Notes: generated by a model from the letters alone, not told the origin. A stretch of 26,558 nt of DNA from a bacterium (GCA_025774865.1 JALGZO010000509.1:1-26558), one strand, 5' to 3'; shown: positions 8,358-16,008, counted from the stretch's first letter. Made by a program: numbers and translations.

Positions 8358-9448
8358 CGTGGCAGCTGGTACGCGCGCAACGATCCGTCGAGCGTTCCGA
8401 CGTAGAGCACGCGATCGGCCACGGTGAAGGTCCGGACCATGCTGTCGAGATCGAAGAGGGGCGACGCGGATCCGTCCGCGAGATCGAAGGCGAACACTTC
8501 GCCGCGCTCGTTGCCGGCAAGGACGCGGTCGTCGAGAACGAACGGTCTCTTCGTCGTCCACTTTGAAGTGTCCGGAGGCGGGTGGCTCCAGCGGATCGTT
8601 CCGTCGTCCGGATCCAGCGCCAGGATTTCGCCGAAGGGCTGCATCCAGTCGACGAACAGCACGAGCAACGAATCGGCCGGAACCAGGTCGCCGTTCGGGG
8701 CGGCCGGTACCAGGTGAATCGCGGCCGTTTCGCCGGTCGCGCGACTCAGGCGGTGCACCAAACCGTCCTCCGTTCCGACCAACACGTCGTCCGCGAGGAT
8801 CAGAGGGTTCGTCGTGATCGGCGCCGACAGGAAGCGCTCCCACAGAATCTCGCCGGTCCAGGCGTCGAACGCGAGCAGGGTGGCACTTAGCGGGGCCCAG
8901 AAGACGACCTCGCCGGCGACGGCCGGTGTCATCAAGCCGAGGTCGGGCCCTCCCGACTCGTCGGGGCCGGCCTGAAAGGACCACGCGATCTCACCGGTCT
9001 CGCGATCCAGACAAAAGAGCTCCTCCTCCAGGGTGCCCACCCAGAGGAAGCCGTCACGCTCGATCACCGCGGTCGCGACGCCGCGCCCGGCCGGCAGCCT
9101 CCAGCGAACGTCTCCGGTGTCGCGATCGAACGCCCACAGCGCTCCTTCCTGCTGGCTGTCCGTCCCCACGATCGCGAGCTCGCCGTCGAGGTGAATGTCG
9201 CCGTGAAACTGCGAGCCGCCTTCGTCCGGCCGCGTGTCGACCGACCAGACGACGTGGCCATCGTCGCGACGGAGGCAATAGAACGAACCGGAGCAGGAGC
9301 CCACGAAGAGCACGTCCCCCGAGACCTCGGGGGGGCAGTAGATTCATCCACCCAGGTCGTGATGCCATAGAAGAACGAGCGAATCGTCGGCAGCGGGTGA
9401 GATTTCCGCCAGCAGCAAGAGAGCGGCTCCCAATCTGAAGATCGGCAT
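8354..9448 (-). CDS. PQQ-like beta-propeller protein with an in-frame TGA at codon 35
   Basis: The ATG at 9448 has a GAGGAGAGG ribosome-binding site and lies 11 nt after the upstream GT2 stop. It encodes a signal peptide (MPIFRLGAALLLLAEISPAA) and then LLWHHDLGG. Codon 35 (9346-9344) is TGA, and the same frame continues as IYCPPEVSGDVLFVGSCSG with no other stop for 329 codons. Together the two parts match the usual first PQQ blade (W..D.GG.[IV]..sP.v.gd.v.vGS..G), so the TGA replaces a single residue in an otherwise intact 364-codon gene. At least five repeats of the type LFCLDRETGEIAWSF and LYVGTLDGSLRAY follow, giving an extracytoplasmic propeller that probably scaffolds or binds ligand. 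A GTG at 9313 could restart translation, but without a signal peptide. The gene may be a recent pseudogene, contain a base error, or be recoded (see the hairpin entry). Confidence 0.75.
9316..9346 (-). other. TGA codon with SECIS-like hairpin directly downstream
   Basis: On the minus strand, TGA (9346-9344) is followed by 10 unpaired bases and then a perfect 7-bp stem: CCCCCGA (9333-9327), loop GGTC (9326-9323), TCGGGGG (9322-9316). The first loop G is 17 nt after the TGA. The Escherichia coli fdhF selenocysteine element also has a GGUC loop closed by A-U, about 18 nt after its UGA. Bacterial SECIS elements typically need a stem-loop close behind UGA with a G at the start of the loop. Against this, no bulged U is present in the stem, and the bases also encode the ordinary propeller residues PPEVSGD in GC-rich codons, so the fold may be coincidental. 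Confidence 0.3.
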
Positions 9449-9459
9449 CCGACCTCTCC

Positions 9460-10725
9460 TCAGGCGACGGCCTTCCCCGGCAGAGGCTCCGCGGGCGTGG
9501 CGCGACCGTTGCGCGCGACACGTATGACACGTCCGTCCCCCTCGAGGAAGTACGTGAGATCCTTCCAGTTGAGTCGCCGGCGACGGAGGGTGACGTGCGC
9601 GCAGGCGAGGAGGCTGGCGCCGGGCACCAGAATGGACGCGCCGAACCACGCGTGCACGGACGGTCTCTCCGGAATCAGGAACCTGAAGAGGAAGAACGTC
9701 ATGAACGCCCCGACCCCGGTGAGGATGGCCATCCCTCCGGCCCAAGGACCGGCCGGCCACGCGTGATGAATCAGGTGGTACCCGCCGTGGAACGCTCCGA
9801 GCCAAAGGGTCGCGACGTTCAGCGCCATCATCGTGCCCAGCACCCAGTAGAGGGAGGGAAGGTACGTCTTCACGAAGAAGAACTGCCGCCCGAGCCACCG
9901 GACGAAGCTGCGATAGCTCGTGATCTCCGAATGGGAACTGACGAGGAACTGCGCGATGGGAGTCACTCGCAGGCGTGACCGCTTGAGCACGCGACTCAAC
10001 GTCATGTCGTCGACGACCGTGCGGCTCCAGATCTCGGCCAATCCGTAGCGCTCGAAGACGTCCGCGCGGATGGCCATCGACCCGCCCCACGTAGCGCCGC
10101 GGCACACGAGGGCCGCGAGCGATTGACACGCCTCGGCGATGCCGTGCAACGCGGAGATCAGGCGTCGCCCCTCCGGGGCGATGTAGTGGAAGCTCGTCGA
10201 GGCTTCACTCTGCCGGGTCGCGAGCGGTCGGACCATCATGCGCAGCCACGAAGGTCGAACGAGCAAATCTCCGTCGCAGAACGCGTAGACGTCGAGAGAG
10301 CCGTGCCGCGCCTCGCTGTGACGGATTCCGGCGAGCAGATTGAAGTTCTTCTGAGCGCATCGCATCCCGGTGTCGAGGACGCGTCCGGCGACCACGTGAT
10401 CCGACCGGCCCAGATCGGGCAGGACCTCGCCGAGTCGGATCGCGGCGGCATCGCCCTCGGATGCGGCCGCCTCCGTGACGAACGTGATTCCGAACTCTCC
10501 GGGATAATCCTGCCGGGCGAGGGCCCGGGCGGTCTCCGCGAGTCGCGGCAGGTTTCCCTTCAGGCAAACGAAGATCCGAGTCCGCGGCCAGTGATCCGGG
10601 TCGGTGCGGTCGCGCAGGTGGCTCCTCCACGAGAGGAAGCCGCGGATCGTGCGCACCCAGAATCCGACATTGAAGGCGAGCGTCAGAATGGCGATTCCGA
10701 GAGTCACGATGCCGAGGATTTCCAA
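9460..10725 (-). CDS. Membrane-bound family-2 glycosyltransferase (ceramide-glucosyltransferase/HpnI-like)
   Basis: The 421-aa protein is read from a TTG at 10725 with GGGAG about 7 nt upstream; no ATG fits better. An N-terminal TM anchor (residues ~3-25) precedes a cytosolic GT-A domain: FVCLKG with LARQDYP, the acidic C150-D-G-D153 motif (DxD-like metal and nucleotide-sugar binding), VVDD (D239-D240) as probable catalytic base region, and R272-SFV-R276-W277, close to the (Q/R)xxRW acceptor motif. Three or four TM helices follow (~285-385). This layout matches GT21 and HpnI-like enzymes that glycosylate membrane lipids. It sits 30 nt after the radical SAM gene and 11 nt before the propeller gene, within one operon. 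Lipid or polyprenyl acceptor is inferred; the sugar is unknown. Confidence 0.85.
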   Translation of the reverse strand: MEILGIVTLGIAILTLAFNVGFWVRTIRGFLSWRSHLRDRTDPDHWPRTRIFVCLKGNLPRLAETARALARQDYPGEFGITFVTEAAASEGDAAAIRLGEVLPDLGRSDHVVAGRVLDTGMRCAQKNFNLLAGIRHSEARHGSLDVYAFCDGDLLVRPSWLRMMVRPLATRQSEASTSFHYIAPEGRRLISALHGIAEACQSLAALVCRGATWGGSMAIRADVFERYGLAEIWSRTVVDDMTLSRVLKRSRLRVTPIAQFLVSSHSEITSYRSFVRWLGRQFFFVKTYLPSLYWVLGTMMALNVATLWLGAFHGGYHLIHHAWPAGPWAGGMAILTGVGAFMTFFLFRFLIPERPSVHAWFGASILVPGASLLACAHVTLRRRRLNWKDLTYFLEGDGRVIRVARNGRATPAEPLPGKAVA

Positions 10726-10755
10726 TCTCGCTCCCTGGTCGAGCGTCCCCAGGAC

Positions 10756-11979
10756 CTACCAGCCCATCAACCCACAGCAGCGGGAACAGATGGGCATCAG
10801 GCCGTCCTTCTTCAAGCTCTGACGGAATTTCCGGTACTGATCGTTGTTCCAGATCGTCAGGAGATCGTCCTTCTGGATGTTGCCGCAGACGTAGTCGGGG
10901 TAATCCCGGCACGTTGCGACGTCACCGTTCGGTAGGATTTCGGTGACGACCCACGGCTGGATGCAGCTTCCGTAGCCGAAGCGTTTCGACGGGTCGGCGT
11001 AGTACTCGGGAATCTGATCGAGGTCGAGATCCGGGATGAACATCAGCGGGAATGGCCATTTGCGCGACCGGATCGAGTGGACCTCCTGCCGCAGCGCCTC
11101 ATCATCGAGACCGGTGAAGAAGAGGTATCCCTTCCATGCCTCCGGCTCGACTCCGAAGCGTTCCTGCATGACCTGAGCGTGCTGGCGGCCGTGCTCCTCG
11201 TTCGTGAACCAGGAGTAGTAGTAGGTGAGTAGATCGATCCCCTTGTCCACGCCCCAGTCGGCGATGTCCTCGAGATGGCCGACGTTGTCGCGAGAAATCG
11301 TCGCGAGAACGTTGACGTAAGGCCTGGAGGACTTCTGCCGCTTCTTCTCGGCGAGGACCGCGTCGAGACCCTCCATCATGAGGTCCCACGCGCGGGGCTC
11401 CTGCCGGATCTCGTTGTGGACCGGACCGATGCCGTCGACCGAGAGCATGAGCATGTCGACCCCGGCCCGGACGAGCCGAGCGGCGGTCTTCTCGAGCATG
11501 GTGCCGTTGGTCACGATCCCGACCGCCCCCTGCCTCCGTTTCATGTGCTCCATGAGCGGCATGATGTCGGGGTAGAGGTAGGGCTCGCCGCCCCAGATGT
11601 AATAGAAGGGCTTTCGGGGTGCGAGCTGATCGACCATCCGCCGGTACGTCTCGTACGGCACGATCTCGCGGATCTCGTCCGCGGATTTCTCGTGGTTGTA
11701 CCCGGTTTCGCCCCACTGCCCGCAGGTCTTGCAGCGCAGGTTGCACGAGTTGACGATCTTCAAGCTGATCTGGCGAAGGGTGTGGCTGACTCCGTCGGTA
11801 CGGCGCCGATCACGTGGGGCGAAGAAATGCTTCGTGGCCTCGGCCTGGACGAGGCGCCAGAAGAGGTCGGGCGTCCGAAGGATCACCGAGGAGAGATGCC
11901 GCACCGGGATTCGGCTGTTTCGCGCCCCGGACCCCGGTCGCTCGTCGACGAGCCTGGCTTCGTGCTCGGTGGTCGCCAT
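10756..11979 (-). CDS. Radical SAM/SPASM domain protein
   Basis: The ATG at 11979 is preceded by AGGGAG at good spacing. The product is 407 aa. Residues 79-86, CNLRCKTC, are the CxxxCxxC loop that binds the [4Fe-4S] cluster used to cleave S-adenosylmethionine. WGGEPYLYPDI fits the G-G-E-P SAM-binding motif and MLSVDG lies on a later strand. The C-terminus is cysteine-rich (GSCIQPW ... TCRDYP ... YVCGNI ... C398-SR-CC402), the pattern of a SPASM domain binding auxiliary Fe-S clusters, preceded by EILPNGDVATC. Such enzymes modify peptides, sugars or other small substrates; no precursor-peptide gene is visible next to it. It is the first gene of the minus-strand operon and could modify the glycan or lipid handled by the GT2 enzyme, which is inference. 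Confidence 0.9.
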   Translation of the reverse strand: MATTEHEARLVDERPGSGARNSRIPVRHLSSVILRTPDLFWRLVQAEATKHFFAPRDRRRTDGVSHTLRQISLKIVNSCNLRCKTCGQWGETGYNHEKSADEIREIVPYETYRRMVDQLAPRKPFYYIWGGEPYLYPDIMPLMEHMKRRQGAVGIVTNGTMLEKTAARLVRAGVDMLMLSVDGIGPVHNEIRQEPRAWDLMMEGLDAVLAEKKRQKSSRPYVNVLATISRDNVGHLEDIADWGVDKGIDLLTYYYSWFTNEEHGRQHAQVMQERFGVEPEAWKGYLFFTGLDDEALRQEVHSIRSRKWPFPLMFIPDLDLDQIPEYYADPSKRFGYGSCIQPWVVTEILPNGDVATCRDYPDYVCGNIQKDDLLTIWNNDQYRKFRQSLKKDGLMPICSRCCGLMGW

Positions 11980-12218
11980 TCCGCTCTCCCTTTCGCGCCC
12001 GCGGGCCGTGAAGGGCCCGAACCGCGGAATTGGAACCGCCGGACCGCCCCACCGTCAAGACAAAGTGCGGGCAGGACTGAACGATCTTGGCCGATTGCGA
12101 CCGGAAGGGCACGCCGAAGCGCACGTCTGCGTCGGACGGGGCTCAACCGCTTCCCGCCCTCCACCGATATCCCGAGGGAGGAACTCGCATCCATCGCGCT
12201 TCGTGGAGGTCGTCCGAC
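11980..12218. promoter_or_regulatory. Divergent intergenic region between radical SAM operon and lipoprotein gene
   Basis: The 239 bp between two divergent starts must hold the promoters for the four-gene minus-strand operon and the plus-strand lipoprotein gene. Ribosome-binding sites are visible at each end (AGGGAG on the minus side, GGAGGT at 12205-12210). I see no convincing -35/-10 pair or operator-like palindrome, only a 6-bp inverted repeat (CGGGCC/GGCCCG) near 12002-12019. Confidence 0.4.
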
Positions 12219-13031
12219 ATGTTCCGATCCCGCATCCCTCTTCTCCTTTTCGTGACGGTCTGCGCCACGGGGCTCCTCGCCTCCGGCTGCGATCCGAAAC
12301 TCACGGGTGTGCCCGGCCCGACCGGCAGCGGCGGCGGCGGCAATAATACTGGCGATCCGCCCGTCTCGGTTCAGCCCGAAGCCCGGAGCCTCACCGCGAT
12401 ATTGGCCCTGCAGATGGAGCTCTTGCGCGCGACTCTTTCGCGGAGCGTCGACTACGACACGAGCCTCGCCGGGCCAGCTCCACGAGCCGTCTTCACGACC
12501 GACTGCGTCACCGTCGCGCTGGTGGAGGCCACCGCACCGGAGTACTCGGTGCGCATCGACGATTGTGTGGACGGAAACGGTACTGTTTTTCGCGGTGGCG
12601 GCGCCACGTTCCCGTTCGAGGAGCCGACCGGTTACTACTTCTGGCCGTACTTCAACATCGAGAACAAGATCATCGCGCTGAATGAGGGGAACACGATCTT
12701 CAATCACACGCTGGACAACGGGAATCTCCAATTGACGTTCGAGCGAGCCGGCACGGGCGACGTGACCAGCGTGATCGTTTCGAGCTACTTGCGGCACCTG
12801 CACTTGGAACAGGCGATCACGATGAGCTACGCGGACGTGAAGGTCTCGGGAGGGCACGGGAACTGGAGTGAGTATCCGAACCCGGGCGAGACCCTCAACT
12901 GCTCCTGGAATGGGGTGGACGGTGAGTTCGATGTCGTGTTCTCGGGCGGCGCCGACGTGACCTTCACGCTGGGGGGGATCGCGTACGTCGCGAACCTGTC
13001 CAATGGAAGTGTGACGCTCGCCTCGGACTAG
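12219..13031 (+). CDS. Lipoprotein of unknown function
   Basis: The frame is open from 12087, but the ATG at 12219 has a perfect GGAGGT (12205-12210) 8 nt upstream and begins a textbook lipoprotein signal peptide, MFRSRIPLLLFVTVCATGLL then ASGC (Cys24). The 270-aa product continues with a glycine-rich flexible linker (GSGGGGNNTG) and then about 220 residues rich in predicted beta-strands with no motif I recognise. Two cysteines around VFTTDCV and RIDDCVDG may form a disulfide. It is divergent from the radical SAM operon (239 bp between starts, so the promoters of both are probably there) and is followed by an intrinsic terminator, so it is likely a single-gene transcript. An extracytoplasmic binding or structural role is possible but not shown. 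Confidence 0.8.
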   Translation: MFRSRIPLLLFVTVCATGLLASGCDPKLTGVPGPTGSGGGGNNTGDPPVSVQPEARSLTAILALQMELLRATLSRSVDYDTSLAGPAPRAVFTTDCVTVALVEATAPEYSVRIDDCVDGNGTVFRGGGATFPFEEPTGYYFWPYFNIENKIIALNEGNTIFNHTLDNGNLQLTFERAGTGDVTSVIVSSYLRHLHLEQAITMSYADVKVSGGHGNWSEYPNPGETLNCSWNGVDGEFDVVFSGGADVTFTLGGIAYVANLSNGSVTLASD

Positions 13032-13058
13032 AGGGTGCGGACGGGATGTTCGATCGAA

Positions 13059-13087
13059 GGGGCTGGCCGCGCGGCCGGCCCCTTTTT
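13059..13087. terminator. Intrinsic terminator between convergent genes
   Basis: GGGGCTGGCC (13059-13068) pairs with GGCCGGCCCC (13073-13082), a 10-bp stem with one U-G pair and a GCGC loop, followed by TTTTT (13083-13087). It lies 27 nt after the stop of the lipoprotein gene and touches the stop codon of the opposing gene. It is a canonical terminator on the plus strand; the T-side on the minus strand is poor, so minus-strand action is less certain. Confidence 0.85.
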
Positions 13088-13794
13088 CATGGCCGGGGAT
13101 AGAGCTCCCGGCCCCCCGCCGGAAGCACCGGCTCACCGAGGCTGTCGCCCGACGTCGGTTGGAAGTAGAAGCGAGCCGTGGACCAGTACACGAGACTCCC
13201 GGACTCCGGCAAGAAATCCTCCTCCAGAAAGTCGACGCGCCAGGCGATCGAGTCTGGGGACGCGCCGCCCGGGATGGGCTCGGGCCAGACGACCAGGCTC
13301 GAGAGGCGAGCCGCAAACAGTTCGGGCACCGGAATGCTGTCGGGAGTCACGGAGTTCGCCTGCTCGGCCCAGTTGATCGCCGCCACCACCACGACGTCCG
13401 AGTCCACGATGTCCTCCAGCCGGTCGAAGGGGGGGTCGGGGAAAGCCGCCGGTGAGTCCAGCATCCACGGAGCTCCCCCGATCAGGTGCACGGTGAGCCT
13501 GCGCGTCGTGAACCCCTCGCGCGTGAAGTACTCGAACGAGTGATTGCGAGCCTCGCCCGCGGCGTTCATGACGGTGAACCCGCCTCCGAGCTCCGTGACG
13601 TACGCGTTCTCGGACCAATCGCGGGCCAGCTGGTCCGTGAGCTCGAGCGCATCGAACAGCGTGGCCGGCAGGACCATCCGGTCGTCCAGGAACTCGTGTC
13701 CGGGCTCGCTGCACCCCGCCGCGGCCGCCAAGGCCAGGATCGTGAACCCGGCCCCGCGGTTCCGAATCCGTCGCGCGAGTCCGCTCAGAACCAT
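13087..13794 (-). CDS. Lipoprotein of unknown function, overlapping the upstream barrel gene
   Basis: The frame is open back to 14250, but that region is coding in another frame for the barrel protein. The ATG at 13794 overlaps the barrel gene by 10 nt (ATGGTTCTGA), which suggests translational coupling. The 235-aa product starts with a basic n-region and a lipobox (LALAAAAGC, Cys28). The rest is a mixed alpha/beta sequence with no recognised motif: EFLDDRMVLPATLFDALELT, a stretch HSFEYFTREGFTTRR, a hydrophobic strand SDVVVVAAINWAEQ, and VDFLEEDFLPESGS. The pairing with an outer-membrane barrel suggests both work at the outer membrane, perhaps in one complex, but that is inference from gene order. 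Confidence 0.75.
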   Translation of the reverse strand: MVLSGLARRIRNRGAGFTILALAAAAGCSEPGHEFLDDRMVLPATLFDALELTDQLARDWSENAYVTELGGGFTVMNAAGEARNHSFEYFTREGFTTRRLTVHLIGGAPWMLDSPAAFPDPPFDRLEDIVDSDVVVVAAINWAEQANSVTPDSIPVPELFAARLSSLVVWPEPIPGGASPDSIAWRVDFLEEDFLPESGSLVYWSTARFYFQPTSGDSLGEPVLPAGGRELYPRP

Positions 13795-14561
13795 CGGAGC
13801 CCCAGGCGGATTCCGATCCCGTCGAAATCCACGCGACGCCGGCCGGGGAGGAAAGAGCTCTCCCACCAGGTCTCCTCGAGCTCCACCACCGTGGAGCCGA
13901 GACGGAAGAACAGCTCCGCGAACAGGTTTGTCCTCACATCCGTGAAGTAGTCCACCGTGAAGTCCGCCTCCAGGCCGAATCCCGTTCCCTTCGAGGTCAC
14001 CTCGGACTTCGTTCCGGTCTCGATGAACACCTCGAACGTGTCTTCCAGCTTCAGCGGCGCGACGACGAGGCTCGTCGAGAAGGCGAAGCGAACCGCGTCG
14101 TGGAGGCGGGCTCCACCTACCCCGAGCGTCACGAAGAACGGATTCGTCTGGACCCGGCTCTCGTACGAGAGCGAGACGGGCGTACGTTGCCGTCCGCCGA
14201 GCTGTCCGATGAAGGTGAGGTCCCGGTCGTTCCAGGCGATCGTGGACCACTCGAACTGACTGCGTGCGAACCAGGTCTCCGACAGCCGCACCTGAAGCTC
14301 GATGCCGAACGCGTAGGTGAGCTCGAACGCCCCATCCTCGAAGCGGAAGCCGTCCTGGGAGAAGTGACGGGCCCGGTCGTTGAGGGTTCCCTCGAGGGCG
14401 GTGAGGGACCAGTACTGGAAGCTGCCCGTGAAACCGATCGCGAGGCGCCCGAACTCACGGGCGCCGAGCCCGATCTCCGGGTCAGGATCCTGCGCGCGGG
14501 ACGAGGGCACAGCGAAGCTGCCCGCGGCGAAAACGAGCAGCGCCAGGATCGAGCGAATCAC
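13785..14561 (-). CDS. Predicted outer-membrane beta-barrel protein
   Basis: The GTG at 14561 has GAGGAGGG about 6 nt upstream and begins a Sec signal peptide with a likely cleavage after SSRA (residue 23). The mature ~235 residues alternate hydrophobic and polar positions in amphipathic strands (for example FELTYAFGIELQVRLSE and NLFAELFFRLGSTVVELE) and end with GLRWF. A terminal phenylalanine is the usual signal for BAM-mediated outer-membrane insertion. With about ten or more strands visible, a small barrel of porin or OmpW-like size is likely, without a recognised family. It is the first gene of a two-gene minus-strand unit with the downstream lipoprotein, and it diverges from the small TM protein and MscS pair. 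Confidence 0.8.
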   Translation of the reverse strand: MIRSILALLVFAAGSFAVPSSRAQDPDPEIGLGAREFGRLAIGFTGSFQYWSLTALEGTLNDRARHFSQDGFRFEDGAFELTYAFGIELQVRLSETWFARSQFEWSTIAWNDRDLTFIGQLGGRQRTPVSLSYESRVQTNPFFVTLGVGGARLHDAVRFAFSTSLVVAPLKLEDTFEVFIETGTKSEVTSKGTGFGLEADFTVDYFTDVRTNLFAELFFRLGSTVVELEETWWESSFLPGRRRVDFDGIGIRLGLRWF

Positions 14562-14691
14562 CGAGCCCTCCTCACCGGTTCAATCGTCCACTGTGCGGTC
14601 AATCGTGCACCATCGCAAGCGTGCAGCGCGGCGAGGTACTTGACGCGCCGCACGATCCGCCCGAGAGTCTCGCAGCAGCGGGGGTGTTTTC

Positions 14692-14835
14692 ATGGAGGCA
14701 CAGACCGACGGACCCGAATGGGTACTCGCCACGCTTTTCGTGATCGGTGCCGTTATCGTCGTCGTGGCGGCCGTCCGTGAAATCCGCGCCATGCGTCGGG
14801 AGAGCCGCTCCGGCGATCGAGAGAGCGGGACTTGA
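14692..14835 (+). CDS. 47-aa single-TM small protein coupled to mscS-type gene
   Basis: The ATG at 14692 has a G-rich segment (CGGGGGTG) about 7 nt upstream. The ORF encodes MEAQTDGPEW, then one hydrophobic helix (VLATLFVIGAVIVVVAAV, residues 11-28), then a basic tail (REIRAMRRESRSGDRESGT). Its TGA overlaps the TTG start of the channel gene by 4 nt (TTGA), the signature of translational coupling. The positive-inside rule predicts the C-terminus in the cytoplasm. No family is recognised. It may be an accessory subunit of the channel or a leader ORF that sets its translation. Conservation of the pair would be needed to exclude chance, but its length, TM profile and junction make it likely to be real. 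Confidence 0.6.
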   Translation: MEAQTDGPEWVLATLFVIGAVIVVVAAVREIRAMRRESRSGDRESGT

Positions 14836-15899
14836 ACGAGTTTCCGGTCGCGGAATGGCTCGACCGGTTTTCCTCTCCGATCGTCCGAATCGGCGTGATC
14901 CTCGGCGTCACGATGATCGCCGCGTTCACGCTCGAGTGGGGTTATCAGCGAGTCTTCCGTCGCCTCGCGAGGCGCACGTCCACCGGGATCGACGACAGTC
15001 TCTACGAACTCCTCCACCCGGCGATTCGCAACACGGTCATCCTGCTCGGAGTCTCCGTATGCGTGCCGTTGCTGGGAGCTCCGCCGGTCATCGCCAGTGC
15101 GCTGCTGAACGTCACGAAGTCCGTCGCCATCCTCGTCTGGACGGCGGCGCTGATCCGAGTCTTCTCGACCTCGATCCGTTACGTCGGGGCGACCGGACGT
15201 GTCTCCTACCTTCAGCCGCGCACCGTCCCCCTCTTCGACACGCTGCAGAAGGTCATCATCGTCACGATCGCCGTGTACCTCGTCTTCGTCGCCTGGGGTA
15301 TCGATGTGACAGGCTGGGTCGCGAGCGCCGGCATCGTCGGAATCGCCGTCGGATTCGCAGCGAAGGACACTCTGGCGAATCTCTTCTCCGGCGTGTTCAT
15401 CCTCGTCGACGCTCCGTACCGGATCGGCGACATGATCGTGCTCGATTCGGGCGAGCGGGGCCGAGTCACGGACGTGGGAATCCGGAGCACCCGCATCCTG
15501 ACGCGGGACGATGTGGAGATCACGATCCCCAATTCCGCGATCGGAGCGGCGAAGATCTCGAACGAGAGTGGGGGGCCGCATCGGAAGCAACGAATCGACG
15601 TCCGGGTCGGAGTCGCCTACTCGAGTGACGTCGGACGCGTCCGGGAGATCCTCCTCGAGGTTGCGCACGAGATCGACGTCGTGTGCGAGCATCCGGAGCC
15701 GCGCGCGCGCTTCCGGGTGATGGGCGAATCGTCATTGGACTTCTCGATCCTTTTCTGGATCGACAGCCCCGAAGATCGCGGGCGGGCGGTCGACGCGGTC
15801 AACACGCGGATCTTGGAACGCTTTCGCGAAGCGGGTATCGAGATTCCGTTTCCGCAGCGCGTCGTGCACATGCCGCCCGGCATGCCCCCGGTTTCCTGA
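14832..15899 (+). CDS. MscS-family mechanosensitive channel
   Basis: The 355-aa protein starts at TTG 14832. Four hydrophobic segments lie at about 17-35, 66-85, 96-113 and 140-156, followed by the glycine/alanine-rich pore helix GWVASAGIVGIAVGFAAKDT (161-180) and LANLFSGVFILVD. This is the MscS TM3 hallmark. The cytosolic beta domain follows (PYRIGDMIVLDSGERGRVTD, then TRDDVEITIPNSAI) and the alpha/beta vestibule ends with GIEIPFPQRVVHM, the usual C-terminal MscS motif. The channel opens on membrane tension at hypo-osmotic shock and releases small solutes. With one more TM helix than E. coli MscS it belongs to the wider MscS family, so I give no gene symbol. It is translated in coupling with the small TM protein upstream. 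Confidence 0.93.
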   Translation: MNEFPVAEWLDRFSSPIVRIGVILGVTMIAAFTLEWGYQRVFRRLARRTSTGIDDSLYELLHPAIRNTVILLGVSVCVPLLGAPPVIASALLNVTKSVAILVWTAALIRVFSTSIRYVGATGRVSYLQPRTVPLFDTLQKVIIVTIAVYLVFVAWGIDVTGWVASAGIVGIAVGFAAKDTLANLFSGVFILVDAPYRIGDMIVLDSGERGRVTDVGIRSTRILTRDDVEITIPNSAIGAAKISNESGGPHRKQRIDVRVGVAYSSDVGRVREILLEVAHEIDVVCEHPEPRARFRVMGESSLDFSILFWIDSPEDRGRAVDAVNTRILERFREAGIEIPFPQRVVHMPPGMPPVS

Positions 15900-16008
15900 C
15901 GGCCGCAACCACCCCGCCGCGAACGCGTTGAGCCTGTCGACGCCAGTGCCGGCCTGCTAGGATGATGTAGGAACACATCTCGCTGCTCAGCGCTCGCCGA
16001 GGATCCCG

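Noticed and set aside
8358-8984. N-terminal extension of the sulfatase-like frame across the propeller gene
   Set aside because: The extension is basic, without domain signal, and overlaps clear PQQ repeats. The GTG at 8357 gives a lipobox leader and a GTGA junction.
9344-10129. A 261-codon minus-strand ORF ending at the TGA at 9344
   Set aside because: Most of it is a shadow of the GT2 gene. Only its last 34 codons, from the ATG at 9448, are real, as the start of the propeller gene.
9460-11979. Hopanoid hpnH/hpnI pair
   Set aside because: The GT2 gene is HpnI-like, but the radical SAM protein has a SPASM C-terminus unlike HpnH, and no squalene-hopene cyclase or other hpn gene is nearby.
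12087-12218. Earlier start of the 12219-13031 lipoprotein
   Set aside because: The added 44 residues precede a textbook lipoprotein signal peptide, and the perfect GGAGGT lies directly before 12219.
13795-14250. Extension of the 13087-13794 lipoprotein frame to 387 codons
   Set aside because: It overlaps the barrel gene in another frame and lacks a signal peptide. The ATG at 13794 gives a proper lipobox.
15928-15963. Sigma-70-type promoter before the pga operon (TTGAGC and TAGGAT)
   Set aside because: The spacing is 24 bp, too long for a normal promoter, and both boxes are imperfect.
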